DNA from: an uncultured Schlesneria sp.
GTDB lineage: Bacteria; Planctomycetota; Planctomycetia; Planctomycetales; Planctomycetaceae
Assembly (NCBI GenBank): GCA_903858935.1
Contig: CAIOKO010000051.1
Coordinates: forward strand, 1-35,654
DNA: 35,654 nucleotides
Direction: 5' to 3'
The translations under genes and the position numbers were made by a program. Position 1 is the stretch's first letter. Every line of letters starts with the position of its first letter. Under the pieces are notes generated by a model, which saw only the letters and a list, made by a program, of their open reading frames with translations, searched no databases and was not told the DNA's origin. Shown piece after piece: positions 6,853-15,548 of the stretch.

Positions 6853-7248
6853 ATGGCGAAGAAGAAGCAACCCGCGAAGCTTTCCATCGGTGAGATGCGG
6901 CTGATGTCGGTTCTCTGGAAGTGCGGCCCGCTGAAACTGTCGGAGGCTTTCGAGCAACAACCGGGAGAGGTCGGTTACACGACGATTCAAACTCAACTGA
7001 ATCGTCTTGTAGAAAAAGGTGCGGTCTCTCGTTCAAAGTCGCGGCCAACTCGGTATCGGGCTTTGATTCAGCCTGAGATCGCAAGTGCAGGAATGCTTCA
7101 ATTACTGACCGACACACTTGGAGGAGGGAGCATCATTCCGCTGGTTGAACAGTTATTACTTCAAGGCCCGCTCACAAAAGAGGACGTTCAGGAACTGAGG
7201 CAACTCCTGAATCGTGCGGGTAAGAAATCGACTCGATCGAAGAAATAG
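6853..7248 (+). CDS. BlaI/MecI/CopY-family transcriptional repressor
   Basis: This 131-residue protein has the penicillinase-repressor winged-helix layout. LSIGEMRLMSVLWKCGPLKLSEAFE (11-35) covers helices 1-2. VGYTTIQTQLNRLVEKGAVSR (41-61) covers the recognition helix and wing. A C-terminal dimerisation tail (about 80-120, LLTDTLGGGSIIPLVEQLL) follows, with a basic end. GAGG lies 6 nt before the ATG at 6853. In the family the protein dimer represses genes until a BlaR1/MecR1 membrane protease cleaves it; no such partner is next to it here, so it is an orphan in this window. The next gene, an FG-GAP protein, lies 380 nt away and is unlikely to be co-transcribed. Confidence 0.88.
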   Translation: MAKKKQPAKLSIGEMRLMSVLWKCGPLKLSEAFEQQPGEVGYTTIQTQLNRLVEKGAVSRSKSRPTRYRALIQPEIASAGMLQLLTDTLGGGSIIPLVEQLLLQGPLTKEDVQELRQLLNRAGKKSTRSKK

Positions 7249-7628
7249 ACTTCATTGCCAGGGCAATCGGGTGTGATCCCGGATTTCACGCGGTGACTTG
7301 GAATTGATTTTTCTGATGAACGAAGACGAGTGCTGATGAGTGTTCGGCTATTTCTTCGTCTTCGGATCAAGGCATACTGTGTGATCAGTGCGCGAACGTG
7401 ATTTGAGGATCGACGCGGAAGTGGTCGGGGGTTCAAATTTCAAAATTGGCCTGGCGGGCGAACTCCATTCGCAGGCCCAACCCAAAGGGCCATTCTTGAA
7501 AGTTGAACACTCGACCCCAGAACATCACGCTTGGTTGACGAAAGTTTCAGGCGGCGTGACACTGTCGTGATTCGGATTTCTCAACCCAAGACAGCTTATT
7601 CTCTGATCCATCCCGGGAGTGCTCGTTT
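7249..7628. other. Intergenic region, little visible
   Basis: A small palindrome ATTGCC-AG-GGCAAT (7254-7267) follows the repressor stop by 5 nt and may be a weak terminator. A 60-codon GTG frame at 7388-7570 has no family signal and no good ribosome binding site. I see no RNA gene or repeat copy here. Confidence 0.5.
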
Positions 7629-8846
7629 ATGTTTTTCCGCTGGTTTTCGGTTCTAGTCGTTTGTATTGGTTCATCGCTTGTCGCTTTTGGTGACGAAGCG
7701 AAGTTTGAGCGAATTCCGCTGGACTCCACATTTCGGGCGGAAGGTGTTGCCGTCGGCGACTTCAACAAAGATGGTTTGCTGGATGTTGCTGCCGGAGATG
7801 TCTGGTATGCCGCACCCGATTGGAAAATGACTCGTTTCCGTCAGCCGCTGACCCAGCAGCAGAAACCGACGGAGGCCTACGACGGGTCGAAAGGTTATTC
7901 CAATTGTTTCGCCAGCTTTACCTATGACCTCAATCGCGATGGCTGGGACGACATTATTGTTGTCGGATACCCTGGCGACCCCTTTTACTGGTACGAGAAT
8001 CCACAAAATAAAGCAGGGGACTGGAAGCCCTACGAAATCTGGCACAGTGCCTGTAATGAAACGGTCCTGTTTACCGACCTGACGGGGGATGGACAGCCGG
8101 AACTGATTCTTGGTTCTCAGCCCGAACGACAGATGGGATATCTGACAATTCCGACGGCAGAAAATTGTCATGCGAAGTGGAAGTTTACTCCGGTCAGTGA
8201 ACCGGGCGAACCGAACGAAAACGGCACATTCAAGTACTACCACGGCCTTGGAACAGGAGACGTCAATAAGGACGGACGCCTCGATCTGATCATCCCTCAC
8301 GGTTGGTGGGAGGCACCCGAGAAGCGTGATTCGGCGTTGTGGGCGTTTCATCCACTTCCGCTGGCCAAAGATAATCAGGGAGCACCGCTTCCCGCCTCGA
8401 ATATCTACGCGATGGACCTGGATCTGGACGGAGACAATGACTTGATACTGAGTTCCGCTCATGCGTTTGGGATCTGGTGGTTCGAGAATCCCGGCAAGGA
8501 TTCGGCCGAACCGTTCAAATATCACTTGATCGACGAATCGTTTTCTCAGACGCATGCCCTGGCACTGGTCGACCTCGTTGGCAAAGACAAGCCGGCTCTC
8601 GTCACGGGTAAACGCTACTTCGCACACATGGGTAGCGATCCCGGAGAATTCCAACCGGTGGTGATGTACTGGTTTGACATTGAACGAACCAAGGGACAGC
8701 CACCACGTTTCATCAAGCACGAAATCGAAGCGGGTAAAGACACCGGAGTGGGAACACAGTTCACCGTCATCGATTTCAACAAAGATGGCCGACTGGATCT
8801 TGTGCTTTCTAACAAGAAGGGGGTCAATGTGCTGCTGCAGAAGTAG
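7629..8846 (+). CDS. Secreted FG-GAP/VCBS repeat protein
   Basis: This 405-residue protein has a signal peptide (about 1-21, hydrophobic FSVLVVCIGSSLVAF). It then shows repeated Asp-rich calcium-binding loops of the FG-GAP/VCBS type: DFNKDGLLD, DLNRDGWDD, DLTGDGQPE, DVNKDGRLD, DLDLDGDND and a final DFNKDGRLD. These loops recur about every 60-70 residues and imply a beta-propeller of six or so blades. Proteins of this kind are abundant and exported in planctomycetes; the ligand or partner is not readable from the sequence. GGGAG lies 8 nt before the ATG. The gene is flanked on both sides by repeat-rich DNA and appears monocistronic. Confidence 0.9.
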   Translation: MFFRWFSVLVVCIGSSLVAFGDEAKFERIPLDSTFRAEGVAVGDFNKDGLLDVAAGDVWYAAPDWKMTRFRQPLTQQQKPTEAYDGSKGYSNCFASFTYDLNRDGWDDIIVVGYPGDPFYWYENPQNKAGDWKPYEIWHSACNETVLFTDLTGDGQPELILGSQPERQMGYLTIPTAENCHAKWKFTPVSEPGEPNENGTFKYYHGLGTGDVNKDGRLDLIIPHGWWEAPEKRDSALWAFHPLPLAKDNQGAPLPASNIYAMDLDLDGDNDLILSSAHAFGIWWFENPGKDSAEPFKYHLIDESFSQTHALALVDLVGKDKPALVTGKRYFAHMGSDPGEFQPVVMYWFDIERTKGQPPRFIKHEIEAGKDTGVGTQFTVIDFNKDGRLDLVLSNKKGVNVLLQK

Positions 8847-8877
8847 CCTGAAGAACTGACTTGACCCGGGGGCGATC

Positions 8878-8922
8878 AAGCAGTGGAACACCTTGGACGG
8901 TTCTCGCGCTGTGCCACTGCTT
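8878..8922. repeat. Inverted repeat AAGCAGTGG / CCACTGCTT
   Basis: AAGCAGTGG (8878-8886) pairs with CCACTGCTT (8914-8922). The left side is preceded by TTGACCCGGGGGCGATC, a degenerate version of the perfect hairpin at 9221-9250. The right side begins repeat copy B. The same word GTGCCACTGCT opens repeat copy A at 6476. Confidence 0.7.
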
Positions 8923-9187
8923 CGGACTTCTTAAGGTATGAAACTTGACGGATTGACTGAAGTTCCAGGATTTCTGCCAATGTCGCCATGATCGCTCCGC
9001 GTGATGAGCGTGCGTCGGAAACGATTCAATCGTTGCCTCAGCTTTGGGACAAATATTTTTGGAAATTCCTAATTTGAAAATATACGGATTGGAATTTGGC
9101 AGGTTCTCGAACAATGCTCATCACGCGGAGCGATGATGGCGACTTTGATCTGTGGTGAAGCCATGCTGGAGTCTTCGGAGAAGCAGT
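8909..9187. repeat. Approximately 270-bp palindromic repeat, copy B
   Basis: The core 8982-9143 (162 bp) has inverted arms ending with GTCGCC and GGCGAC (left 8982-9010, right 9114-9143), and the interior is recognisably similar to copy A (for example AATTTGAAAA, GGTTCTCGAAC). The outer part runs from CTGTGCCACTGCTT (8909) to GAGTCTTCGGAGAAGC (ending near 9184). It lies in the same orientation as copy A, 2.4 kb away. Confidence 0.85.
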
Positions 9188-9220
9188 GGATTTGAATTAC
9201 CCGTCGAGAAGTACGAAGAG

Positions 9221-9250
9221 CACTGCTTGACCCGGGGCGGTCAAGCAGTG
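9221..9250. repeat. Perfect 12-bp hairpin, CACTGCTTGACC arms
   Basis: CACTGCTTGACC (9221-9232) and GGTCAAGCAGTG (9239-9250) pair perfectly around CGGGGC. It shares its words with 8855-8889, so it is an intergenic repeat family member. No T-tract follows, so a terminator role is not supported. Confidence 0.8.
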
Positions 9251-9292
9251 GCACATGTCTATACCCGTTATCGTCATTAAGGGCTTTGTTTC

Positions 9293-10738
9293 ATGCACCC
9301 TGAACGAATCGGTCCTTATCTCATTGACAAGCGGATTGGTGCCGGAGGGATGGGTAATGTCTATCTCGGCCGACATGAGAAGACGGGTGCGATTGTCGCC
9401 GTAAAAGAGTTACCGGCGGCGCTTGCTCGCGAAGAAGGATTCGTACTGCGCTTCAATCGTGAGATTGAAGCGATGCGAAAGTTGAACTGCCCGAATATCG
9501 TCAAATTTTTCGACAGCGGCACCGACGGTGACATCCCCTATTACGCGATGGAATACGTGGATGGCGAGAACCTCACGACGCGATTACGTCGCGAGAAACG
9601 GATTCCATGGCTTGAGGCGATCGAAATTTCCCGTCAGATCTGTGCGGGTTTAAAGCACGCACACGATGCCGGTGTCGTCCACCGTGATCTTAAGCCCTCG
9701 AATCTCATGCTGGGAAAAGACGGGAGCGTCAAGATTACTGACTTTGGTGTCGCGCAGATCTTTGCTGCGGACCGACTGACATCGACCGGTGGCTCCATCG
9801 GCACAGCCGAGTTCATGTCTCCAGAACAAGTCATCGGGTCGCGGGTGGACAAACGGAGCGACCTGTATTCGCTGGGTGCCGTACTTTATACCATGATCGT
9901 CGGCCAACCCCCGTTCATGGGGCCAACCGCGTCAGACATTATGCAGAAGCAGCGGTTCGGTCGATTTGATCCACCGAAGAATTATGTCCCTGAAATCCCG
10001 CCATGGTTAAATGACCTTGTCTGCCAGTTACTCGAAAAAGAACCGGAAAAGCGCCCCCCGGATGCCTTCGTGACTTCCAAACGACTGCAGGAAGTCATTA
10101 ACCGCGTTAACCATCTTAACTCCCGGGACAAAGCGTCTATTGGCGATGCCACGCGTGTTGACCCCGATACCGAAGTTGATCCCATCAGCGGAACATTGGT
10201 CCGGGATCTGTTGCGACTCGATGGCTCAGGCAATGACCATGCCGCAGCTTTTACACGCGCCCTGAGCAACACCTGGGTAATTCTGGGGACACTTTGCCTG
10301 GTGCTGTCGTTTGCCAGCTGGCTGTTCTGGCAACTAAACCATTCGTCCGATCCGTCCGATCAAGATCTTTCTGACAAAACAGAGGCCGAGCGAATCGTCC
10401 AATTGGCGCGCAAGCAGTTGAGAGCCGGAAATCCACGAGCGGCTTTAGAGAACTTGAATGCGATTCAGTCTGTAATCAAGGGGGATTCACAGGAAAAGGA
10501 GGTACTCAAGTCGATAGAACGTTTGCGGCGCTCAATCGACAAACTATCAAAATCTCCTGATCAAATTGCATTTCTTGAACGAGCCTTAGCTCGGGCTGAC
10601 GAATTGCCCGCCGAGCGGCGTGATGAGGCACGCCAGATCTACGAAGGAATCATTTCACTTTATGAGTCAGACCCGCACCTGGAAACTTATGTCAAAACAG
10701 CCAAGTCGAGACTGGAGCAGGACGCGAAGGACAAATGA
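9293..10738 (+). CDS. Membrane Ser/Thr protein kinase (Hanks type)
   Basis: This 481-residue protein begins with a complete Hanks-type kinase domain (about 7-270): glycine loop GAGGMGNV (16-23), ATP lysine in VAVKEL (K38), catalytic HRDLKPSN (130-137, D132), DFG (150-152) and MSPE (175-178) as the APE equivalent. A single transmembrane helix (about 328-347) follows a juxtamembrane linker. The C-terminal 125 residues are charged and helical, TPR-like, presumably on the far side of the membrane as a sensor or scaffold. All catalytic residues are present, so it should be active. No PASTA or other named sensor domain is visible. It is flanked upstream by repeats and downstream by a long inverted repeat, and no phosphatase is adjacent. 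Its substrate is unknown. Confidence 0.95.
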   Translation: MHPERIGPYLIDKRIGAGGMGNVYLGRHEKTGAIVAVKELPAALAREEGFVLRFNREIEAMRKLNCPNIVKFFDSGTDGDIPYYAMEYVDGENLTTRLRREKRIPWLEAIEISRQICAGLKHAHDAGVVHRDLKPSNLMLGKDGSVKITDFGVAQIFAADRLTSTGGSIGTAEFMSPEQVIGSRVDKRSDLYSLGAVLYTMIVGQPPFMGPTASDIMQKQRFGRFDPPKNYVPEIPPWLNDLVCQLLEKEPEKRPPDAFVTSKRLQEVINRVNHLNSRDKASIGDATRVDPDTEVDPISGTLVRDLLRLDGSGNDHAAAFTRALSNTWVILGTLCLVLSFASWLFWQLNHSSDPSDQDLSDKTEAERIVQLARKQLRAGNPRAALENLNAIQSVIKGDSQEKEVLKSIERLRRSIDKLSKSPDQIAFLERALARADELPAERRDEARQIYEGIISLYESDPHLETYVKTAKSRLEQDAKDK

Positions 10739-10754
10739 AGTACGGAACCATGAA

Positions 10755-10852
10755 CTGCACTAATCAGAAAGAGGCCAACTCAAAAAGAGGCCAACGCTCA
10801 GCGTTATCGTGCCGTCTTTTTGTCGATTGCCTCTTCTCTTTCATTAGTGCAG
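10755..10852 (+). terminator. Long imperfect inverted repeat after the kinase gene
   Basis: CTGCACTAAT (10755-10764) pairs with ATTAGTGCAG (10843-10852), and the stem continues imperfectly through AGAAAGAGGC against GCCTCTTCTCTTTC. Inside lies a direct repeat of AAGAGGCCAAC (10769 and 10785). It begins 16 nt after the kinase stop codon and may end the transcript, but there is no classical T-run after the stem. Confidence 0.4.
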
Positions 10853-10978
10853 ATTAGCGTAGACTGGCGTTCTAAAACTCTTCGCTTTTCAGCCTAACCT
10901 GAAAGTGTTTCGACGCAGCCTTCTCTCGGGCCACCCTTCAACATTCATGTTCCCTCTTAAGGATTAGAAAGTCGTTTC

Positions 10979-11707
10979 ATGCCGACGTGTTCCCTTCGTA
11001 CCTTGACCGTAAAAGGCGTATCAATACTGCTTGTCGTACTCGTCGGCTGTCGCGGGGAAGTCCCTGGACCGAAATCCGGCCCGACATCAACGGCGTCAAC
11101 CGGAACGATATCGGTCAGCAATCCGCCAGCTGCGTCCGAAGAAACTGCGTTTGAAATCGAATCCGATTTCCTTCCTTTGTCACTCGATCAGTTCGACGTC
11201 TTTGGTGCTGAGCCCGAGACGTGGTCGGCGACCGCTGACGGAATTGCGTGTACCGGAAAACCAAAGGGGTACCTCTATTCCAGAAAGCCGTACCAGAACT
11301 TTACCTGGCGACTTGAGTACCGTTTCCCACGTCCCGACAACTTGAAAGACGAAGCCAAGTTCAAAGGGAATACAGGCTTTCTGGTTTATGTCACGGGCGA
11401 ACACAAGTTGTGGCCAATGTGCCTGGAAGTTCAGGGCAAACATATTCAGATGGCCGCAGTGAAAGAGAACGGAGGTGCCCAGCCTGTGACTGTCGAAGAT
11501 GATGATTCCGCCCGTCAGAAAGCTCGCAAGCCGGTCGGGCAATGGAACGCCATTGAGATTATTTCGAAAGAAGGCGAACTGCAGGTCACTCTGAACGGAA
11601 CGCCGGTCGCCAGATCGCAACCTGATTTTTTGAGTGAAGGTTCGATCGGAATCCAGGCTGAAGATCATCCCTTTGAAATTCGCCGCATGCGAATTCGTGT
11701 CGACTGA
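10979..11707 (+). CDS. DUF1080 (3-keto-disaccharide hydrolase-like) lipoprotein
   Basis: This 242-residue protein has a lipoprotein signal: hydrophobic VSILLVVLVGC with LVGC at 21-24 and C24 as the lipidated residue. A Pro/Thr/Ser linker follows. The rest (about 60-242) is the concanavalin-like DUF1080 beta-sandwich, recognised by NFTWRLEYRFP, NTGFLVYV, WPMCLEVQGKH, QWNAIEIISKEGELQVTLNG and the terminal GSIGIQAEDHPFEIRRMRIR. The family is very common in planctomycetes and is linked to 3-keto-glycoside hydrolysis or carbohydrate binding; which applies here cannot be told. AAGGA lies about 15 nt before the ATG, longer than usual. It appears monocistronic. Confidence 0.9.
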   Translation: MPTCSLRTLTVKGVSILLVVLVGCRGEVPGPKSGPTSTASTGTISVSNPPAASEETAFEIESDFLPLSLDQFDVFGAEPETWSATADGIACTGKPKGYLYSRKPYQNFTWRLEYRFPRPDNLKDEAKFKGNTGFLVYVTGEHKLWPMCLEVQGKHIQMAAVKENGGAQPVTVEDDDSARQKARKPVGQWNAIEIISKEGELQVTLNGTPVARSQPDFLSEGSIGIQAEDHPFEIRRMRIRVD

Positions 11708-11771
11708 TTCTGGTGTGGCGAACGCCGATTTTTTCTGTTTCGACGGGCTCGGATCATTTTTTCGAGGTGGA

Positions 11772-12428
11772 TCAGACGGCCAGTTGTTGACGACGGTACA
11801 TTCCAACACCGATTCCGATAGCTCCAACCAGCATTGAGATTAGAGACGAAGGCTCGGGAACGCTATTCACTTGATACTGCGTAAGAGACGAAGTCCCATC
11901 ATTGCTTGTCTGGATGAATACGGCTGCATTATTCGTTTCATCGGGGCCGTTGAAAAAAGGGTTGCCTAAGCTGTCGAAAACAGAAATTGCCAGCGTTGCA
12001 ATGCCATCAGACACAGCGTCAATCCCGTCTCCGGTCAACGTGACGCGGAAGTCGAAGAATGTTCCAAAAATCGAAACATTCTGATCGGCAATAGCAGACT
12101 GGAAAGCAGAGTCGTCATTGTAAAGTGATAGCGTATTGCCAGTTAAGTCACCGGTAACGGTGACATTAGGTTCCCCTAAAGGGTTTTCATTCGTGGTGGA
12201 ATCAGTGATCGTGGCATCGCTATTGAAAGGATTAAACGCGGCAGTAATCGGGACACCGTTTGCGCCTCCGCCGAGTTGGAACTCAACGAAACCTGTTTTC
12301 CCCGAAAATGACGATGTGTCGATGGAGACATCGTAAAAAATTGATCCCGCATGGACGGCAGTCGACGACAGCATCGAAATGACAATGCTCATTGCCATCA
12401 AGCTGTTTGGAAGAAGAGAAAATCGCAT
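11772..12428 (-). CDS. PEP-CTERM sorted exported protein
   Basis: The ATG at 12428 gives a 218-residue protein, chosen because AAAGG lies 9 nt upstream; another ATG lies only 6 nt further up. A signal peptide (about 1-27, ending STAVHA) leads a Gly/Asn/Thr-rich beta domain with conserved FVEFQLGGG and VTVTGDL words. The C-terminus is a textbook PEP-CTERM tag: VPEP (190-193), a hydrophobic helix, then YRRQQ. In this system the tag is recognised by exosortase for sorting to the envelope or exopolysaccharide matrix; no exosortase gene is in the window. The sequence is low in Cys and acidic. A 394-nt structured, gene-free stretch precedes it. Confidence 0.9.
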   Translation of the reverse strand: MRFSLLPNSLMAMSIVISMLSSTAVHAGSIFYDVSIDTSSFSGKTGFVEFQLGGGANGVPITAAFNPFNSDATITDSTTNENPLGEPNVTVTGDLTGNTLSLYNDDSAFQSAIADQNVSIFGTFFDFRVTLTGDGIDAVSDGIATLAISVFDSLGNPFFNGPDETNNAAVFIQTSNDGTSSLTQYQVNSVPEPSSLISMLVGAIGIGVGMYRRQQLAV

Positions 12429-12822
12429 AAACATAAGCCTTTCATGCACTTCGGTGATCCGATTTCGTAGTCGCTTGCGAATCACAATCGCGATCAGCGA
12501 GCCCCGAGCAAAATAAGAATAGGCGCGAGCGAGCACAATACCAGCGCATTTTTTAGTCATTTTGCACAAAAACTCTTGAAGTGAGCGTTGACCGCCGTGA
12601 TTTTGTTGGCGGGAAAAACGGAGAAAAATGCTCACACGCTCATATGTTTGCCAGCAGCCAAACTATCGTGCGGAACGGGCGACCACGGGTCGGTATCTGG
12701 CGACCGTGGAACGGTTTCCGTCCGCAAAAAATGTCTCAGCGGTCAAAATTCAGCGTGTGAGAATACACTCGAATTGATCAGGCAAAAAAACGCAATCGAG
12801 ATGATTTCGATAGAAGAAAAAG
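12429..12822. other. Gene-free structured region between PIG-L and PEP-CTERM genes
   Basis: CTCACACGCT (12631-12640) pairs perfectly with AGCGTGTGAG (12752-12761), enclosing a second dyad (CCACGG..TCG against CGA..CCGTGG, roughly 12683-12710) and other ACGG/CCGT words. This could be the 3' structure of the PIG-L operon or a regulatory leader for the PEP-CTERM gene. I do not recognise a known riboswitch. Confidence 0.4.
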
Positions 12823-13584
12823 TTAATCCAGCAGTTGTTGCAGTAAATTGTCATGAGGGTAGGGGTGGCCACGGTGCTGGGTGAACGCTTCGCCGTATTC
12901 GACGCCGACCTGTTTGCCTCGCTCCGCGGACCAGCGACGGCATCCTTCGAGATATTCATCCAGACCATGTTGACGTCGCAACCAGGCTCTTTGACTTTCG
13001 TGGCAGGCGAGCATTTTCAATTTCTGTTCGAACGTTGCGGTCACGTCAACGGTGAAGTCAGGTGGCAAAGGACGTCCGAAATAATCAATTCCCTGAATGG
13101 CATCGACATAATAGAGATGAGGAATCCTGAGCGTCGGATCGGCAGGGTCCCACTGATGCGTCACGTAATTTGGACAGCTTGCGTTAAAGCAGGCATCGCG
13201 AACCAATCGGCTGGTCATCTCATGATCGCTCATGTAGTCGACAGGTGGTGCCGTGATGACAATATCGGGCCGGGTTTTGCGAATCACTTCGGTCACTCGC
13301 TGTCGGCTCTCGTTATCATGCACGATACTGAGATCTCGAAATTCAAGACAGGTATAGTCAGCACCGATCAGTTCAGCAGAGCGCACGGCCTCCATCCGGC
13401 GGACCTCAGCGATTTCGTCGGGCGCAAGTTCTGCACTGCCGCAATCGCCTGGGGTCATCGTGGCGAGGGAAATTGAGCAACCCTTCTGCTTCAGACGAAT
13501 CAGGGTCCCTGCACATTGCAGTTCGATGTCATCTGGGTGTGCATGAATGGCAAGGATTTTGATTGGACCGGAAACTGTCGTCAT
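12823..13584 (-). CDS. PIG-L/LmbE family deacetylase
   Basis: This 253-residue protein has the LmbE-type zinc motif AHPDD (15-19) and the distal histidine in SDHEMTSR (H121), which complete the metal site of N-acetylglucosaminyl deacetylases. TMTPGDCGS (42-50) and ITAPPVDY are further family blocks. Members deacetylate GlcNAc conjugates such as GlcNAc-malate (bacillithiol), GlcNAc-PI or antibiotic precursors; the substrate here is not deducible. Its ATG overlaps the stop of the permease gene by 4 nt (ATGA), so it is the last gene of a three-gene operon with two membrane proteins. That context hints at an envelope or exported glycoconjugate rather than a thiol, but this is inference. Confidence 0.9.
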   Translation of the reverse strand: MTTVSGPIKILAIHAHPDDIELQCAGTLIRLKQKGCSISLATMTPGDCGSAELAPDEIAEVRRMEAVRSAELIGADYTCLEFRDLSIVHDNESRQRVTEVIRKTRPDIVITAPPVDYMSDHEMTSRLVRDACFNASCPNYVTHQWDPADPTLRIPHLYYVDAIQGIDYFGRPLPPDFTVDVTATFEQKLKMLACHESQRAWLRRQHGLDEYLEGCRRWSAERGKQVGVEYGEAFTQHRGHPYPHDNLLQQLLD

Positions 13585-15512
13585 GAATCGTGTTCCTCAA
13601 ATTCTGTCAGCCCATCGAGATCGTCGTGAATTCGCATTCCAACACGGCCACGGCGTAGACGTGCCAGGCGAACTTCGCGTGGGAGGGCTGCCACTGATAA
13701 CTCAGGTTCGTTGTTAAAAACACCGTCGTTTCGACCGACTCGTTTGGAAAAACTTCGTTTCGCGACGGCGGCGAGCCAGAGATAGAAAACGGCAACCCCG
13801 CAAAAATGGACCAGTAGCAGAGCCCAGCTTTCCTCGTTCCACGGCTGGGACGAAAGCACGACGGCAGGACTGAGCCAACTAAGCACCGGAATCGAAGCGG
13901 GTAAACCCGTATAGGGATTGATCTGTGACGGGAATAATAACCACGACAATAAAGGAGGAGCGACACAGACAAGCGTAATCGCCGTCATTGCGATCAGGAT
14001 GGCATGAGTTTGCGATCGGCAACGCAAACCCTGATAAAACCCGAACCAGGCGATGGTCGGCAGATACAGGCCAACGGCCAGGACTGCTCGCAAAACGGAA
14101 AACAAGGTGTCATTTGCCGGGGAATGCTGCCAGTACGCCGTCGGCGATTGAACAAAGGCTTCCCACCACGTCTGAAACAGGTAGAGCGTCGCGAACGGGA
14201 CCCACAGAACGTGGATCATCCGCCGGACTCCGGCGAACTTCTGCCTGACGATTTCATCGCTTTCGATCGGTGTTGTCAGCAGGACATCGAGCGATTGATG
14301 CGATCGTTCGGTGCCGATCAGGCCTGTCGCTTGAATCGACAGCACGAGTGTTGCGACGATCCACAAGCACCAGCCCGCCACATAGGCGGGGGCGAAACCG
14401 GAACGGATTGCACTTTCGGAGGCAGGCCATAACGCCATGACCATCACGGGAACTTCGATCAGCAACAGAAAACGGACGAGATACCGCGTGGTCCCCAGAG
14501 ACCGCTTTGACGTCTCTCGCCAACTGATGGGATGATAGACCGGCAAAGCGACCGATTCGCGAATTAAGACAATCCCGCGAGTCAGCCGATTGTGATTCGC
14601 CCGATGAAATAAGCCATCGAGCGATTTGAACAATTTTAACAGGACGTTTTTGGGTTCAACAAACGCTCGCCGCCATAAAACGATTCTCGCCAATGTCAGG
14701 TAGAGCACCGACGTTCCAAACAAGGGGATGGTCATGAAGACACAATCCAGAAACGTCTGTGTTCGATTCATCGAAAACTCGCCTCCGTTAAGTATCGAAG
14801 GGCCGAAGGCCATGATGATGGGTCTGGGGTGATTCGAACTGAACAGCCATTGATGGGCAGGGGCACTCAGCAAAAACTGAAACCAGAATTCGAACCCGGG
14901 TCGCAACAGGAGCTGGTACACCAGTGCAGAAACGACAATCGTGACCGATCCAAGTAAGTAGGTCGCCAGGAATGCTGCGGCCGTGGTGCGAAACCAGGCC
15001 GAACAAAGGACTGCGAAAGTTCCCACTTGAAGGGCGGTGATTGCCAGCACCCACATTAACTGGGCAATATCGCCGAACTCAATTCCCCCAAGGCTGTAAG
15101 CGACAGCCAATAGCGGCAGAGACAGCAAAACGAATGACGCCATCGGAACAAGCCGACTGAATAGCTTTTCAAACACGATCGTCCACGGACCGAGCTTGGT
15201 CAGCAGCAACAGGCCGAGCGTGTCGCGTTCTTTCTCTGCAGTCAGGACACTACATGTCATCGCGGGCAGAAAAACATAAATTCCAGCGAATTCAAACCAT
15301 GCCAGGGACACAAAAAGTTGTCGACCTTGCCCGAGTATCGACAGTCCCGATCCGTTCAACGAACCGAGTTGCTGGTAAAAGGCCCAAAGCGTCGCCCCGT
15401 AAAGGGCAATCGCGTAAATCACGCGCAAGATATACGTTCGTTTGCGAGCCGATTGCTCGATCAATTCTTTGGTTAACAGGGGCAGGCCAAACTGAGTCGG
15501 AAAAACACTCAT
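13581..15512 (-). CDS. ABC-2 type transporter permease
   Basis: This 643-residue polytopic protein has about a dozen hydrophobic segments in two halves (about 25-290 and 350-600) separated by a cytoplasmic stretch near 290-345. The block [33 protein letters not shown] in the first half and [31 protein letters not shown] in the second are the characteristic 'ERxxxTLxxLLxTP' motifs of ABC-2 permeases of the gliding/NosY type, here duplicated as if two six-helix permeases were fused. No ATP-binding subunit is in this operon, so it must pair with one encoded elsewhere. The polytopic protein gene lies 36 nt upstream and the deacetylase gene overlaps its end. Confidence 0.85.
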   Translation of the reverse strand: MSVFPTQFGLPLLTKELIEQSARKRTYILRVIYAIALYGATLWAFYQQLGSLNGSGLSILGQGRQLFVSLAWFEFAGIYVFLPAMTCSVLTAEKERDTLGLLLLTKLGPWTIVFEKLFSRLVPMASFVLLSLPLLAVAYSLGGIEFGDIAQLMWVLAITALQVGTFAVLCSAWFRTTAAAFLATYLLGSVTIVVSALVYQLLLRPGFEFWFQFLLSAPAHQWLFSSNHPRPIIMAFGPSILNGGEFSMNRTQTFLDCVFMTIPLFGTSVLYLTLARIVLWRRAFVEPKNVLLKLFKSLDGLFHRANHNRLTRGIVLIRESVALPVYHPISWRETSKRSLGTTRYLVRFLLLIEVPVMVMALWPASESAIRSGFAPAYVAGWCLWIVATLVLSIQATGLIGTERSHQSLDVLLTTPIESDEIVRQKFAGVRRMIHVLWVPFATLYLFQTWWEAFVQSPTAYWQHSPANDTLFSVLRAVLAVGLYLPTIAWFGFYQGLRCRSQTHAILIAMTAITLVCVAPPLLSWLLFPSQINPYTGLPASIPVLSWLSPAVVLSSQPWNEESWALLLVHFCGVAVFYLWLAAVAKRSFSKRVGRNDGVFNNEPELSVAALPREVRLARLRRGRVGMRIHDDLDGLTEFEEHDS

Positions 15513-15548
15513 ACGTTCCGGTCCTCAATTGTCTGGTCTGGTTTCTGC

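Larger units (their letters stand above)
8847..9292. other. Repeat-filled intergenic region before the kinase gene
   Basis: The region contains a CACTGCTT-type dyad (8878-8922), ~270-bp repeat copy B (8909-9187) and a perfect CACTGCTTGACC hairpin (9221-9250). Only the last 40 nt appear to be leader of the kinase gene, with AAGGG about 9 nt before its ATG. No gene is seen. Confidence 0.7.

Noticed and set aside
7388-7570. 60-codon GTG frame between the repressor and FG-GAP genes
   Set aside because: No convincing ribosome binding site or family resemblance; length is within chance expectation.
7671-8891. 406-codon minus-strand open frame
   Set aside because: It lies antisense to the FG-GAP gene, whose signal peptide and calcium loops are clear; the long open frame is a codon-bias shadow.
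10755-10852. Long inverted repeat as an insertion-sequence remnant
   Set aside because: It encloses less than 100 bp with no transposase trace and lies right behind a stop codon, so a transcript-end structure is simpler.
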